Source: Alicyclobacillus hesperidum (GTDB taxonomy: Bacteria > Bacillota > Bacilli > Alicyclobacillales > Alicyclobacillaceae). From it: a stretch of DNA of 64,000 bases. Positions 25,680 through 34,535 of this stretch are shown here, one piece after another (the stretch's first letter is position 1; each line of letters starts with the position of its first letter). A model generated the notes under the pieces. It had not been told where the DNA came from, made no database searches, and saw only the letters and a program-made list of their open reading frames with translations. The translations under genes and the position numbers were made by a program. The stretch covers positions 54,464-118,463 of the forward strand of contig NZ_FNOJ01000009.1 in NCBI RefSeq assembly GCF_900107035.1. Direction: 5' to 3'.

Positions 25680-26648
25680 TTAGTAGGACAAGAGTGCGAG
25701 CGTGCCAAACGCACAAATGAACGAGGCAAACCAGAACAGAAGCACGACTTCCCACTCCGACCAGCCACCAAGTTCAAAATGATGGTGTAAGGGGCTCATG
25801 CGAAACACACGTCGGCCAAAAGTCCGGTACGAAAACACCTGAATCATCACCGACAAAGCCTCGATCACAAACACCAGCCCGAACAGGATGAGCGCAAGCT
25901 CACTGTGCGTGAGAACGGCAACCATCGCTAGCCCTCCGCCGATCGCAAGCGAACCTGTGTCTCCCATGAACACTTTAGCCGGGTGGCGGTTAAACGCCAA
26001 GAACGCAGCCAAAGCACCAACCATTGCCGCACAGAACAGCGCGACGTCGTAATTCGTATGCCAATACGCGTAGATGGCGTACGCCGCAAAGACCATGATG
26101 GCCGAGCCGGAGAGCAGTCCATCCAATCCGTCCGTCAAATTCACCGCGTTGGTCGTACCCACCAACACCAACAGGAGAAAAACAATATACAATACGCCAA
26201 TCGATAATGCCCAGTTCGAAAATGGAATGTGAATGGCAAAGCCTTCACTACGCCCTTGCTGCAGGTACAGCATCAAAAAGAGCAAGATGGTCAACAGACT
26301 TTGCAACACGATTTTTTGTTTTGCTGTCAATCCCAGATTGCGCTTTTTGAGGATTTTGATCAAATCGTCGGCAAAGCCAATGAGACCAAACCCGACCGTC
26401 GCCACCAACAACATCGCTGTGTCGAGATTGTCAAATGCGAACCTAAGCGTCGTCAACACGACCGCGATAAGAATAATGACCCCACCCATTGTCGGTGTCC
26501 CCGCTTTCACCTGATGGTGTTGCGGGCCCTCTTCGCGGATCGATTGGCCAAATTTCAAACGGTGCAAAATAGGAATTGCGATGGGGCCGAGCAAAAGCCC
26601 GATCGCAAATGCCGCGATCGCTGTAAATAGTAAGGCCTGTAAGTCCAA
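25680..26648 (-). CDS. mraY: MraY, phospho-MurNAc-pentapeptide transferase
   Basis: An integral membrane enzyme making lipid I from UDP-MurNAc-pentapeptide and undecaprenyl phosphate. About ten hydrophobic segments; motifs FADDLIKILKKRNLGLTAKQK (catalytic Asp pair), NAVNLTDGLDGL, FMGDTGSLAIGG and MSPLHHHFELGGW. 322 aa. It lies between murE and murD with no murF in between, as in B. subtilis, where murF is elsewhere. Confidence 0.97.
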   Translation of the reverse strand: MDLQALLFTAIAAFAIGLLLGPIAIPILHRLKFGQSIREEGPQHHQVKAGTPTMGGVIILIAVVLTTLRFAFDNLDTAMLLVATVGFGLIGFADDLIKILKKRNLGLTAKQKIVLQSLLTILLFLMLYLQQGRSEGFAIHIPFSNWALSIGVLYIVFLLLVLVGTTNAVNLTDGLDGLLSGSAIMVFAAYAIYAYWHTNYDVALFCAAMVGALAAFLAFNRHPAKVFMGDTGSLAIGGGLAMVAVLTHSELALILFGLVFVIEALSVMIQVFSYRTFGRRVFRMSPLHHHFELGGWSEWEVVLLFWFASFICAFGTLALLSY

Positions 26649-26708
26649 CGTCAGTTCCCCCTAAAACGCGTGGCCGAATTGGCCATCCGACCTTTCTTCG
26701 GGCAACTC

Positions 26709-28205
26709 CTAAAACGGATCGCGCAAATCCGCAATCGCCAGGCGCGCCTCTTCGCGATCATCGAAGTGCAATCGCTCGCTGCCGATGATCTGATAGTCCT
26801 CGTGGCCCTTCCCCGCGATGACGACAATGTCTGTTGGCCGTGCTTCGCGTATAGCATCCCGTATGGCTTGCCGCCTGTCGACCTGCTCCCGCACTTTGCT
26901 GGCGAGATTAGCCGGTATGCCCGCTCGCATATCGGCGAGAATGGCATGTGGATCTTCGCTGCGCGGGTTGTCACTAGTAAAGATCGCAAGATCGGCAAGC
27001 TGGGCAGCCGTTTCGGCCATACGCGGACGCTTCGTGCGATCGCGATCGCCGCCGCAACCAATCACGACAATGACCCGCCCCTGCGCAAACTCCCGCACAC
27101 TGGTGAGGATGTTCGCGACGCCGTCAGGTGTGTGTGCGTAATCGACAAACACGCCGAACGGCTGACCGCCGTCGATCCGCTCGCAACGCCCCGGGACACC
27201 GGCATAGGAAGCTAGTCCTGTAGCGATGGTGTCAAGCTGAACGCCCTCGACCAGCGCGATCGCGATCGCTGCAAGTGCGTTGTACACATTAAAACGGCCA
27301 ATCAACCCCGTGTGTGCAGTGAGAATCCCAACCGGCGTGCGCACGCGCAAGTGTGCCCCGGCTGCCGACAATTGCACGTCTTCGGCCCGAATGTCAGCCT
27401 CGCGTTCGATGCCGTAGGTCAAAATTGGCGCGGTGGTCGCATCCATCATCGTTTGTGCCCACGGATCGTCGGCATTGATGACCGCATGCGGGGCATTGCC
27501 CGTCGATTCGTCAAACGCATTGCCGAGACGGGCGAACAAAAGTGACTTGGCCGCTGCATAGCGCTCCATGGTGCCGTGAAAATCGAGATGATCCTGAGTC
27601 AAGTTGGTGAATGCAGCGCTCGCAAACGCAACCCCCGCGGCGCGCCGCTCGACCAGTGCATGCGATGATACTTCCATCACCGCATGGGAACAACCCGCAT
27701 CGGCAAACACCCGCAACAGCCGGTGCACTTCGACCGCCTCTGGCGTTGTGTTGGGCAACGGAAGTTCAACGTCACCGTACTTCGCACCCACCGTACCAAT
27801 GACGCCCGCCCGCTTTCCAGCTATCTCCAACAGATGGCGGACCAAATGCGTCACCGTCGTCTTACCGTTCGTGCCTGTGACGCCAACCACTCGCAACCGT
27901 CGCGACGGCCGCCCAAACAGGCGATCCGCCAGCAGTGCGGCCATGTGCCTCGAATCGCGAACAATCACTTGTGGCACGCCACGGGGGATGTTCTCGATCC
28001 GCCGTTCGACCAAAAGTGCGGCTGCTCCGTTTTCCACGGCCTGCGCCGCGAACGCATGGCCGTCAACCGTATGTCCCGGAATTGCCGCGAACAACGTTCC
28101 TGCCGTCGCCTGCCGAGAATCGGTGACGATGTGCAAAATATCAGGGTTCTCGGCGCCCGTAATTTGATAGTTGAGAAACGGCTGTACAAGCTGTCTCAAA
28201 CGCAT
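26709..28205 (-). CDS. murE: UDP-MurNAc-tripeptide synthetase, meso-DAP type
   Basis: Adds the third stem-peptide residue. It has the ATP loop VVGVTGTNGKTTVTHLV, the carbamylated-Lys region and the substrate motif TSDNPRSEDP; DNPR is the signature for meso-diaminopimelate rather than lysine. ATG at 28205 (498 aa) follows AGGGGGGAT; the extra residues of the longer frame are upstream of this site. The cell wall is therefore predicted to be DAP-type, as usual for Bacilli spore formers. Confidence 0.96.
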   Translation of the reverse strand: MRLRQLVQPFLNYQITGAENPDILHIVTDSRQATAGTLFAAIPGHTVDGHAFAAQAVENGAAALLVERRIENIPRGVPQVIVRDSRHMAALLADRLFGRPSRRLRVVGVTGTNGKTTVTHLVRHLLEIAGKRAGVIGTVGAKYGDVELPLPNTTPEAVEVHRLLRVFADAGCSHAVMEVSSHALVERRAAGVAFASAAFTNLTQDHLDFHGTMERYAAAKSLLFARLGNAFDESTGNAPHAVINADDPWAQTMMDATTAPILTYGIEREADIRAEDVQLSAAGAHLRVRTPVGILTAHTGLIGRFNVYNALAAIAIALVEGVQLDTIATGLASYAGVPGRCERIDGGQPFGVFVDYAHTPDGVANILTSVREFAQGRVIVVIGCGGDRDRTKRPRMAETAAQLADLAIFTSDNPRSEDPHAILADMRAGIPANLASKVREQVDRRQAIRDAIREARPTDIVVIAGKGHEDYQIIGSERLHFDDREEARLAIADLRDPF

Positions 28206-28277
28206 GGCTATCCCCCCTCGAGGCTCAGAGATTGGCCTCAGGTCCATTGGCAACTCTATTGGTTTGCCTCCACCTTG

Positions 28278-30242
28278 TCAATTGCCGCTCGGTTTGCCAT
28301 CGCCCAGGTACAACCTGATGACGCTACCCGGCTCCACCTTGCTACCACCTGCCGGTGATTGCGCGACAACGACCTGGCCTTGGCCCTGAATGTCGACCTT
28401 AAGATTTGCGGAATTTTGCAACGCAAAATTTTGCGCCTGCTTCAGCGTCAACCCTTGGAAATTCGGTACCGTGACAGGCGGCACTTCCGGATATCGATAC
28501 TTTTTAGGCAGCCCCTCTGGACTCGGCTGGACGCCCATCTCATGTAAGGCGTCATCCAAGATATTGCCAACGATTGGAGCAGCGATCACGCCACCGAACA
28601 CCACGCCATGTTTGGGGTGAGGATTATCAATAGCGATATAGGCTACCAGTTTCGGCTGGTTCGCCGGTGCCATGCCAATAAACGATACGATGTAGTGCCC
28701 AGATTCGTAGTGCCCATTCTTCGCGACCTGCGCGGTGCCCGTCTTGCCAGCGATGCGGTAACCATCGCGGTAGGCCTTCCCGCCGCTGCCATTGGCTACG
28801 ACACTTTCAAGCGCAGATCGCACTTGGGCAGCGGTAGCTGACGAGATGACTTGACGGACCACGGTCGGCTTCGTCTCTTCGACCACTTGCCCGGTGTCGT
28901 GGTTTAAAATTTCCGAGACGACATAGGGCTTCATCAACTTGCCACCATTGGCCACAGCCCCTACAGCCATCACCTGTTGAATGGGTGTCACCGAAACACC
29001 TTGGCCGAATGCCGTTGTGGCAAGTTCCAGTGGACCTACGCGGTTCAGTTTAAAAAGGATGCCGTTGCCTTCACCGGGGAGATCAATACCGGTCTTTTGC
29101 CCAAAGCCAAAGTTGCGAATGTACGAAAATAGGCTCTCCTTCCCTAGCCGCTCACCAAGAGCGATGAAGCCAGGGTTACACGAGTTTTCAACGACTTGCA
29201 AAAACGACTCTGATCCGTGTCCGCCTGCCTTCCAACAGCGAATGCGATGCCCAGCGACTTCGTAATAGCCCGGATCGTAAAAACTGTCCTGCAGATTGAC
29301 TTTGTTCTCTTGCAGTGCGGCTGACAGAGTGACAATTTTGAATGTGGAACCAGGCTCAAACGTCTGCCAAATCGCAAGGTTGCGGTTGTACGTCGAGGGC
29401 GGAGCATTGCGCCAATCCGCGGGATTGAATGTCGGGTAGTTGGCCATCGCAACAATCGCGCCCGTCTGCGGATTCTCGACAATCGCCGTGACGGAATCCG
29501 GATTGTATTCCGCGACGGCTTGTTCAATTTCGCGCTCCACGTACTGCTGTACCTGCAGGTTAATGGTGGTTTTGATATCGTCGCCATCCGTTGGTTCGAC
29601 GACAGATTGTCCCTCGCCCGGAATGAGTTCGCCGTTAGCCTTCGCGTAAAAGGTGATGCCGCCCTTCTGGCCGGTGAGCACGGAGTTGTACTGTTTCTCA
29701 AGGCCAGTCAAACCAACGTTCTCATAGCCCGTGATACCAAGAACTTGTGCAGCGAGATCGCCATACGGATAAGCGCGTTTGCCATCTTCAGTGAGATAAA
29801 TGCCAGGCAAGCCAAGCGCGCGAATCTGATTCGCCTTGGCTTCCGACATCTGACGCCCGCCCGGTCGAATGTACACCATGAGCTCGCGTTGCGAAATTTG
29901 CCGCAGCACACTGGCCTCCGACATGTTCAGAATGGGCGCAAGTTTTCTGGCAGTACCCGGCTTGTCCTTGATCTGGCTAGGAACCGCAACAATCGTCGGC
30001 GCTGTCGCCGTATACGTCAATGGTTGACCTGCACTGTCGAGAATGCTCCCGCGAATGCCAGCGAGTGGCACCGTCCGATCCCAGGAACTTTTCGCCAGGC
30101 CAGCAAGCCATCCCGACTGCAGCACCTGTACAAAAAAGAGCCGTCCAACCAACGCTAGAATCGCTGCAAACAGCGCCATCAGCAACACGACTAAGCGCCG
30201 TCGCATCATTCCTCGAGTCACGCGCAACAGGTTCGCCCCCAA
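28278..30242 (-). CDS. spoVD: SpoVD-type class B penicillin-binding protein
   Basis: A 654-aa transpeptidase with one N-terminal membrane anchor (RRRLVVLLMALFAAILALVG), a dimerisation domain, the active-site motifs S299TFK, SCN (354-356) and K500TGT, and a single C-terminal PASTA domain (VTVPNFQGLTLKQAQNFA, about residues 585-650). One PASTA domain and position after pbpB match SpoVD, which makes the spore cortex with SpoVE. The start is uncertain: TTG 30242 or the ATGs at 30209/30206 after CGAGGA. Confidence 0.9.
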   Translation of the reverse strand: MGANLLRVTRGMMRRRLVVLLMALFAAILALVGRLFFVQVLQSGWLAGLAKSSWDRTVPLAGIRGSILDSAGQPLTYTATAPTIVAVPSQIKDKPGTARKLAPILNMSEASVLRQISQRELMVYIRPGGRQMSEAKANQIRALGLPGIYLTEDGKRAYPYGDLAAQVLGITGYENVGLTGLEKQYNSVLTGQKGGITFYAKANGELIPGEGQSVVEPTDGDDIKTTINLQVQQYVEREIEQAVAEYNPDSVTAIVENPQTGAIVAMANYPTFNPADWRNAPPSTYNRNLAIWQTFEPGSTFKIVTLSAALQENKVNLQDSFYDPGYYEVAGHRIRCWKAGGHGSESFLQVVENSCNPGFIALGERLGKESLFSYIRNFGFGQKTGIDLPGEGNGILFKLNRVGPLELATTAFGQGVSVTPIQQVMAVGAVANGGKLMKPYVVSEILNHDTGQVVEETKPTVVRQVISSATAAQVRSALESVVANGSGGKAYRDGYRIAGKTGTAQVAKNGHYESGHYIVSFIGMAPANQPKLVAYIAIDNPHPKHGVVFGGVIAAPIVGNILDDALHEMGVQPSPEGLPKKYRYPEVPPVTVPNFQGLTLKQAQNFALQNSANLKVDIQGQGQVVVAQSPAGGSKVEPGSVIRLYLGDGKPSGN

Positions 30243-30312
30243 GCCATGCTTGTTCGTTGAGACTAGCCTATGCGGACAACTCGTGAATTAGAATGCGACG
30301 ATATGTGAGTCA

Positions 30313-32520
30313 TTAAGGCTTAAGCGTCACATCGACACCACTGCCAATGTGAACCGTTGTCCCGGCTGCCACCGACTGTGACACGACATACCCGGAACCC
30401 GAAGGATGGATATTCAACCCCAAGGCTGCCAACAAATTTGTTGCATCGCGCAGCGAAAGACCCGTCAGATTGGGCATGGCGACCGTCGTGCCCGCCGCGT
30501 TTTGGAACAGGCCATAAAGCTTACTGCCCTTCGCCACCTGGATCCCTGCCTCTGGCCACTGACGTGTGACCGTGCCGCTCGTACCGACAAACATGCCCGT
30601 CAAACCGTCGTTGGCCAACGTCTGTTTCGCTTGTGCCGAGGTCATCCCCACGATATTAGGCGTCTCGACGTACTGCACCTGACCCGCTCCTTGCATATCC
30701 TGAGCGACCGAAATAGATCCCGTAGGTGGAATGTGGTAGTAATTCAAACACTCCTGGAGAATGGCCTTGGCTGGCGGGATCGCAACCGTGCTTCCCCACG
30801 CCTCGTCCGGAGCCGTTTTCGGCCAGTACACGGTCACGTAGACAACCACCTTGGGATTATTGGCCGGTGCAAAGCCGATAAACGACGTCTCAAAGCGGTT
30901 GCTGTAATACTGGCCCGTCGTCGGATCGACAATCTGCGCGGTACCTGTTTTCCCTGCCACCTCATAACCCGGGATGGCCGCCCCACTGTCGATACCATGC
31001 TTCGGATCCGAGACATCAAGGACCATCGATTGCCTAACTTCATCGATGACCTGTTGGGATAGGAAACCATCGCGCACGACCGTAGGCTTGGTCTGTTCAA
31101 CCACTTTCCCAGATGGAGTTGTGATTTTCTGCATAATATATGGCCGCATGAGCTTGCCGCCGTTCGCGATGGCATCCATCGCTGCAATCTGCTGCAATGG
31201 GGTCACCGCAATGCCCTGACCAAATCCGGCCGTCGCCAATTCGAGTTGCCCTTGCTCCGACTTTGGAAAAAGCAAAGATGTCGCTTCGTTTGGCAGATCG
31301 ATCCCGGTCGGTTGCGTAAAGCCAAACAAGTTGAGGTACTTGTTCATGTTTGGCCACCCCAACGCCAAGGCAATTTTACTGAACCCGACATTCGACGACT
31401 CTTCAAGGGCCTGCTGGAACGTCAACGTTCCCCAGCCTGTATAGTTCCAATCGTGAATCGTCTGATTGTCAATCGTGATTTGACCCGATGTAAACGTCTG
31501 ATAGAGTCCAATCGAGTTGGTTTGCAGAGCGGCCGCAAGGACGAACGGCTTAAACGTAGAGCCCGGTTCAAACGCGCTGCTGACAGCCCAATTTTGCGAC
31601 AAGGCATCAAGGCTAGCCTTCCAGTACTGATTGGGATTGAAGGTGGGCCGACTCGAAATGGCAAGTATTGCGCCTGTCTGCGGATCGGAAACGATGATAG
31701 CCGCATGCGCGGGTTGGTATTTGGCCATCAGACTGTCCATCTCGTGCTCGACGTACCCTTGAATCGTGTCGTCGATGGTCAATTGGACGTTATCCCCCGG
31801 CTTGGCGGCCTGTGTAATGTGAAGGGAACCAGGCAAGGGCACCCCTGTCGGGTCCTGCTGGTAGGACATCACGCCATTTTTACCTGCCAGCAGCTTGTTG
31901 TATTCCAACTCGACACCGCTTTGCCCAGTGCCCTTTGATACATAACCAATTGCGTTAGCAGCGAACTCATCGTACGGATAAACGCGCTGTTCCGTCGGAG
32001 TAAAGGTGATGTCGTTGTACCATGCAATTTTCTTCGCATCAGGTGCCCATGCATGTGCATTGAACGCAGCAGCCAGCTTCTCTTTGACCGTCGCTTCCAC
32101 CGGGGTCGGCAACTGGATCCATTCGCTCGGGCTATCGTCGCGGGACAACAATGCGACGAGCGAAGATTCGCTTGTCCCAAGAATCGGTGCGAGTATCGCA
32201 GCCGCCTGAGCCGCGTACGGCCGGACATTTTGAAGCTGAATGTCGACGTAATAAGCGGGGACATCGTAAGCTATTTCGTTGCCTTGCGCGTCGAGAATCG
32301 CCCCACGCGGTGCCAGCAGAGGTTTCGTGACATCGATCACTTGGTCTGCCGCCTTTTTAAGCGATCTCCCATAAACTTGTTGCACGTCATACACTCGAAA
32401 AACCACAGCCGCAAGACTTAAAACCATGATCCCCTGGACAAACCAAATCCGCCGTTTCTCGCGTTTCCAACTTTTTTGGCGCCCTCTGCGGTTGCGGTTC
32501 ATGTCATACCCATGCTTCAT
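30313..32520 (-). CDS. pbpB: Division-specific class B PBP (PBP2B/FtsI type) with two PASTA domains
   Basis: A 735-aa septal transpeptidase. A basic cytoplasmic tail (about residues 8-24) is followed by a membrane anchor (IWFVQGIMVLSLAAVVF), the dimerisation domain, then active-site S321TFK, SSN (375-377) and K524TGT. Two PASTA domains follow: ETPNIVGMTSAQAKQTLA and VAMPNLTGLSLRDATNLLA. The start lies 4 bp after the ftsL stop, so the two are likely coupled; an in-frame ATG at 32502 is an alternative. Confidence 0.92.
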   Translation of the reverse strand: MKHGYDMNRNRRGRQKSWKREKRRIWFVQGIMVLSLAAVVFRVYDVQQVYGRSLKKAADQVIDVTKPLLAPRGAILDAQGNEIAYDVPAYYVDIQLQNVRPYAAQAAAILAPILGTSESSLVALLSRDDSPSEWIQLPTPVEATVKEKLAAAFNAHAWAPDAKKIAWYNDITFTPTEQRVYPYDEFAANAIGYVSKGTGQSGVELEYNKLLAGKNGVMSYQQDPTGVPLPGSLHITQAAKPGDNVQLTIDDTIQGYVEHEMDSLMAKYQPAHAAIIVSDPQTGAILAISSRPTFNPNQYWKASLDALSQNWAVSSAFEPGSTFKPFVLAAALQTNSIGLYQTFTSGQITIDNQTIHDWNYTGWGTLTFQQALEESSNVGFSKIALALGWPNMNKYLNLFGFTQPTGIDLPNEATSLLFPKSEQGQLELATAGFGQGIAVTPLQQIAAMDAIANGGKLMRPYIMQKITTPSGKVVEQTKPTVVRDGFLSQQVIDEVRQSMVLDVSDPKHGIDSGAAIPGYEVAGKTGTAQIVDPTTGQYYSNRFETSFIGFAPANNPKVVVYVTVYWPKTAPDEAWGSTVAIPPAKAILQECLNYYHIPPTGSISVAQDMQGAGQVQYVETPNIVGMTSAQAKQTLANDGLTGMFVGTSGTVTRQWPEAGIQVAKGSKLYGLFQNAAGTTVAMPNLTGLSLRDATNLLAALGLNIHPSGSGYVVSQSVAAGTTVHIGSGVDVTLKP

Positions 32521-32524
32521 CTGC

Positions 32525-32959
32525 TCACTGCCCCGTTTGATCGCTCGGTATCACAATTGGATTTTTGTACTGCATATGAAGTTGGTTAATAGCGACATTG
32601 AGAATGTGTGATGGCTGTTCCAATTGTGCCACCTGCGTTTTAAGCATGGCATTGACTGCTTGCTGTTGCTGAATTTGGGTCTGCAACTGAACATTGTTTT
32701 GATTGATCTCATAGATTTGAGCGCCCTTGGCAGCGACCATCCACACGGCGCCAAAACTGACCAAGCAACAGAACGACAAGCTTACCCGATTAAACCACAC
32801 TTGCTTCTTTGCTCTTTGCCCCTGCTCGTGTTGCCTCCTGCGCTCGTCAGCGAGCGGCGTGCGAACAACCGCCTCTCGACGAGTGCGAACCTCCTCTTGT
32901 AATGCAGCCATCTCAAACCGTTCCTCCCATGCCAAATGCCTTTTTCTTACGTGATTCAC
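32525..32959 (-). CDS. ftsL: Cell division protein FtsL
   Basis: A 144-aa bitopic protein: a charged cytoplasmic part of about 55 residues, one membrane segment (VSLSFCCLVSFGAVWMVA) and an extracytoplasmic coiled coil (about residues 80-115) ending HILNVAINQLHMQYKNP, the FtsL-type pattern. The position between rsmH and pbpB is diagnostic. It overlaps the rsmH stop by 4 nt. Confidence 0.9.
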   Translation of the reverse strand: MNHVRKRHLAWEERFEMAALQEEVRTRREAVVRTPLADERRRQHEQGQRAKKQVWFNRVSLSFCCLVSFGAVWMVAAKGAQIYEINQNNVQLQTQIQQQQAVNAMLKTQVAQLEQPSHILNVAINQLHMQYKNPIVIPSDQTGQ

Positions 32960-33897
32960 AATTTTTCTATCACGCGCAATTTTGCCGAACGGGCTCTTGC
33001 GTTTTCTTGCACTTCAACGTCGTCTGGCGACACTGGTTTCCGCGTCACAAGCCGCCCCTTCGGTTGTCTGCCGCACTGGCAAACAGGGAGTTCTGGCGGG
33101 CAAATACAACCGGTTGCCAGTTCCTTAAACACTTGTTTCACAATCCTATCTTCAAGCGAATGGAAGCTGATCACAGCAAGCCTGCCACCGGTGCGCAGCA
33201 GTGAGAACGCCCCCGCAAGACCTCGCTCAAGCACGCCGAGTTCATCATTGACGGCAATTCGAATGGCCTGAAACGTTCGCCGCGCAGGATGCGGTCCCTT
33301 GCGCCTGGCAGGCGCCGGGATGGCAAACTTTACAATATCCGCCAATTCCGTTGTCGTCACAATCGGACGGTTGCTTCGGGCCTCCACAATGCGCTCTGCA
33401 ATTGCACGAGCAAAGCGTTCTTCGCCGTAGTCGCGGAAAATGCGCGCCAATTCTGCTTGTGTCCAAGTGTTGACGATATCCGCAGCCGTAAGCTTTGCCG
33501 TTTGATCCATGCGCATGTCGAGCGGACCCTCGTGCCAATAACTAAAACCACGTTCTGGCACATCGAACTGCGGGGAGGACACGCCAAGATCAAACATCGC
33601 GCCGTCGATCTCTGTGACACCTAGACTGGGTAGCCGTTCCGCCATTTCGGCGAAATTTGCATGCACCAACATAAGGCGTTCCGGATAAGCCGCAACCAAT
33701 GTGGCTGCATTGCGAATCGCAGTCTCATCTTGATCCATCGCGATCACGCGCCCACCCGGATGCGAACGCTCAAGTAACAGACGCGTATGACCGCCCCCGC
33801 CGAGCGTTGCATCGACGTATACACCACCGGAGCGTGGCGCCAAGGCATCCACGGTTGCCGTAAGCAGTACCGTTTCGTGCCGAAAGTCCACCTGCAC
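32956..33897 (-). CDS. rsmH: 16S rRNA (cytosine-1402-N4)-methyltransferase
   Basis: A SAM-dependent rRNA methyltransferase. Motifs: RHETVLLTATVDAL, GGVYVDATLGGGGHTRLLLERS (SAM loop), VIAMDQDETAI, FDLGVSSPQFDVPERGFSY, GPLDMRMDQ and the C-terminal GGRLAVISFHSLEDRIVKQVFKE with a Cys-containing segment (CICPPELPVCQCG). 313 aa, full length. Second gene of the mraZ-led operon. Confidence 0.97.
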   Translation of the reverse strand: MQVDFRHETVLLTATVDALAPRSGGVYVDATLGGGGHTRLLLERSHPGGRVIAMDQDETAIRNAATLVAAYPERLMLVHANFAEMAERLPSLGVTEIDGAMFDLGVSSPQFDVPERGFSYWHEGPLDMRMDQTAKLTAADIVNTWTQAELARIFRDYGEERFARAIAERIVEARSNRPIVTTTELADIVKFAIPAPARRKGPHPARRTFQAIRIAVNDELGVLERGLAGAFSLLRTGGRLAVISFHSLEDRIVKQVFKELATGCICPPELPVCQCGRQPKGRLVTRKPVSPDDVEVQENARARSAKLRVIEKL

Positions 33898-33914
33898 ATC
33901 ACCTCATCGCTGGG

Positions 33915-34352
33915 TTAAAAGGAGAAATCCACGAGGTTTTCCGCGATTTCCGCAAACGACGACTCAGCTTCGCCCGCGTAGTTTGCCCAGATTTCTGTGT
34001 CCCAAATTTCTACGCGATTCGACACCCCGAGCAGCGTACAATCCTTTTGTAACCCGGCGTAGTCGCGCAACTTTTGTGGCAGGAGAATTCGACCTTGTTT
34101 GTCGAGTTCGCATTCGCTCGCTCCTGAAAAAAAGAACCGGACGAACGCACGCGCGTCAGCGCGTGTCATCGGCAATGACTTTAGTTTGCTCTCTAAAACG
34201 TTCCACTCATCGCGTGGGTAGACGAACAGGCACTTGTCGAGGCCGCGGGTGACGATGAACGACTCCCCCAAACCGTCGCGAAACTTCGCCGGCACGGTCA
34301 GCCGCCCTTTGCTGTCGAGGGCATGTTCAAATTCACCCATGAACAACGACAC
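33915..34352 (-). CDS. mraZ: Transcriptional regulator MraZ
   Basis: A 145-aa AbrB-like protein of two MraZ repeats: [25 protein letters not shown] and [28 protein letters not shown]. It is known in several bacteria to bind direct repeats in its own promoter and regulate the dcw operon; three such repeats are found just upstream. The start is GTG 34352 or TTG 34346, the latter giving the usual MFMGEF N-terminus. Confidence 0.96.
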   Translation of the reverse strand: MSLFMGEFEHALDSKGRLTVPAKFRDGLGESFIVTRGLDKCLFVYPRDEWNVLESKLKSLPMTRADARAFVRFFFSGASECELDKQGRILLPQKLRDYAGLQKDCTLLGVSNRVEIWDTEIWANYAGEAESSFAEIAENLVDFSF

Positions 34353-34370
34353 TCACCACCCGCCTGCTCA

Positions 34371-34400
34371 AACTCCCCACTTTGCCCCACTTTCCACCAC
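34371..34400 (-). promoter_or_regulatory. MraZ operator: three 10-bp direct repeats
   Basis: The minus strand reads GTGGTGGAAA, GTGGGGCAAA, GTGGGGAGTT in immediate succession. The exact 10-bp period and TGGKG core match the MraZ-binding repeats (TGGGN with 5-nt spacers) described for dcw promoters. They lie between a TATAAT at 34407-34402 and the mraZ start, so bound MraZ would block transcription start. Confidence 0.75.
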
Positions 34401-34401
34401 G

Positions 34402-34430
34402 ATTATACCTGTTCGCCCTCACTTATGGAT
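34402..34430 (-). promoter_or_regulatory. Probable mraZ operon promoter
   Basis: A perfect -10 TATAAT (34407-34402) lies directly before the MraZ repeats. The region at -35 (ATCCAT at 17-nt spacing) is poor, so the -35 is unclear. Confidence 0.5.
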
Positions 34431-34472
34431 CTCCTGCCACAAGTACCATGGAAATTTTTTAGTTCCCATTCA

Positions 34473-34513
34473 CAAAAAAGGCGACCCAAGCCGCAAATTG
34501 CGGCCGGATCGCC
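34473..34513 (-). terminator. Terminator downstream of bshC
   Basis: The minus strand forms GGCGA...GCCGC-AATTT-GCGGC...TCGCC, then TTTTTTG. It sits 22 bp after the bshC stop and separates bshC from the mraZ promoter. Confidence 0.8.
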
Positions 34514-34535
34514 CTAAACTGACGCCATTTCGCAG

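Noticed and set aside
26649..26708. Missing murF between murE and mraY as an anomaly
   Set aside because: B. subtilis also has murF outside this cluster, so the arrangement is ordinary.
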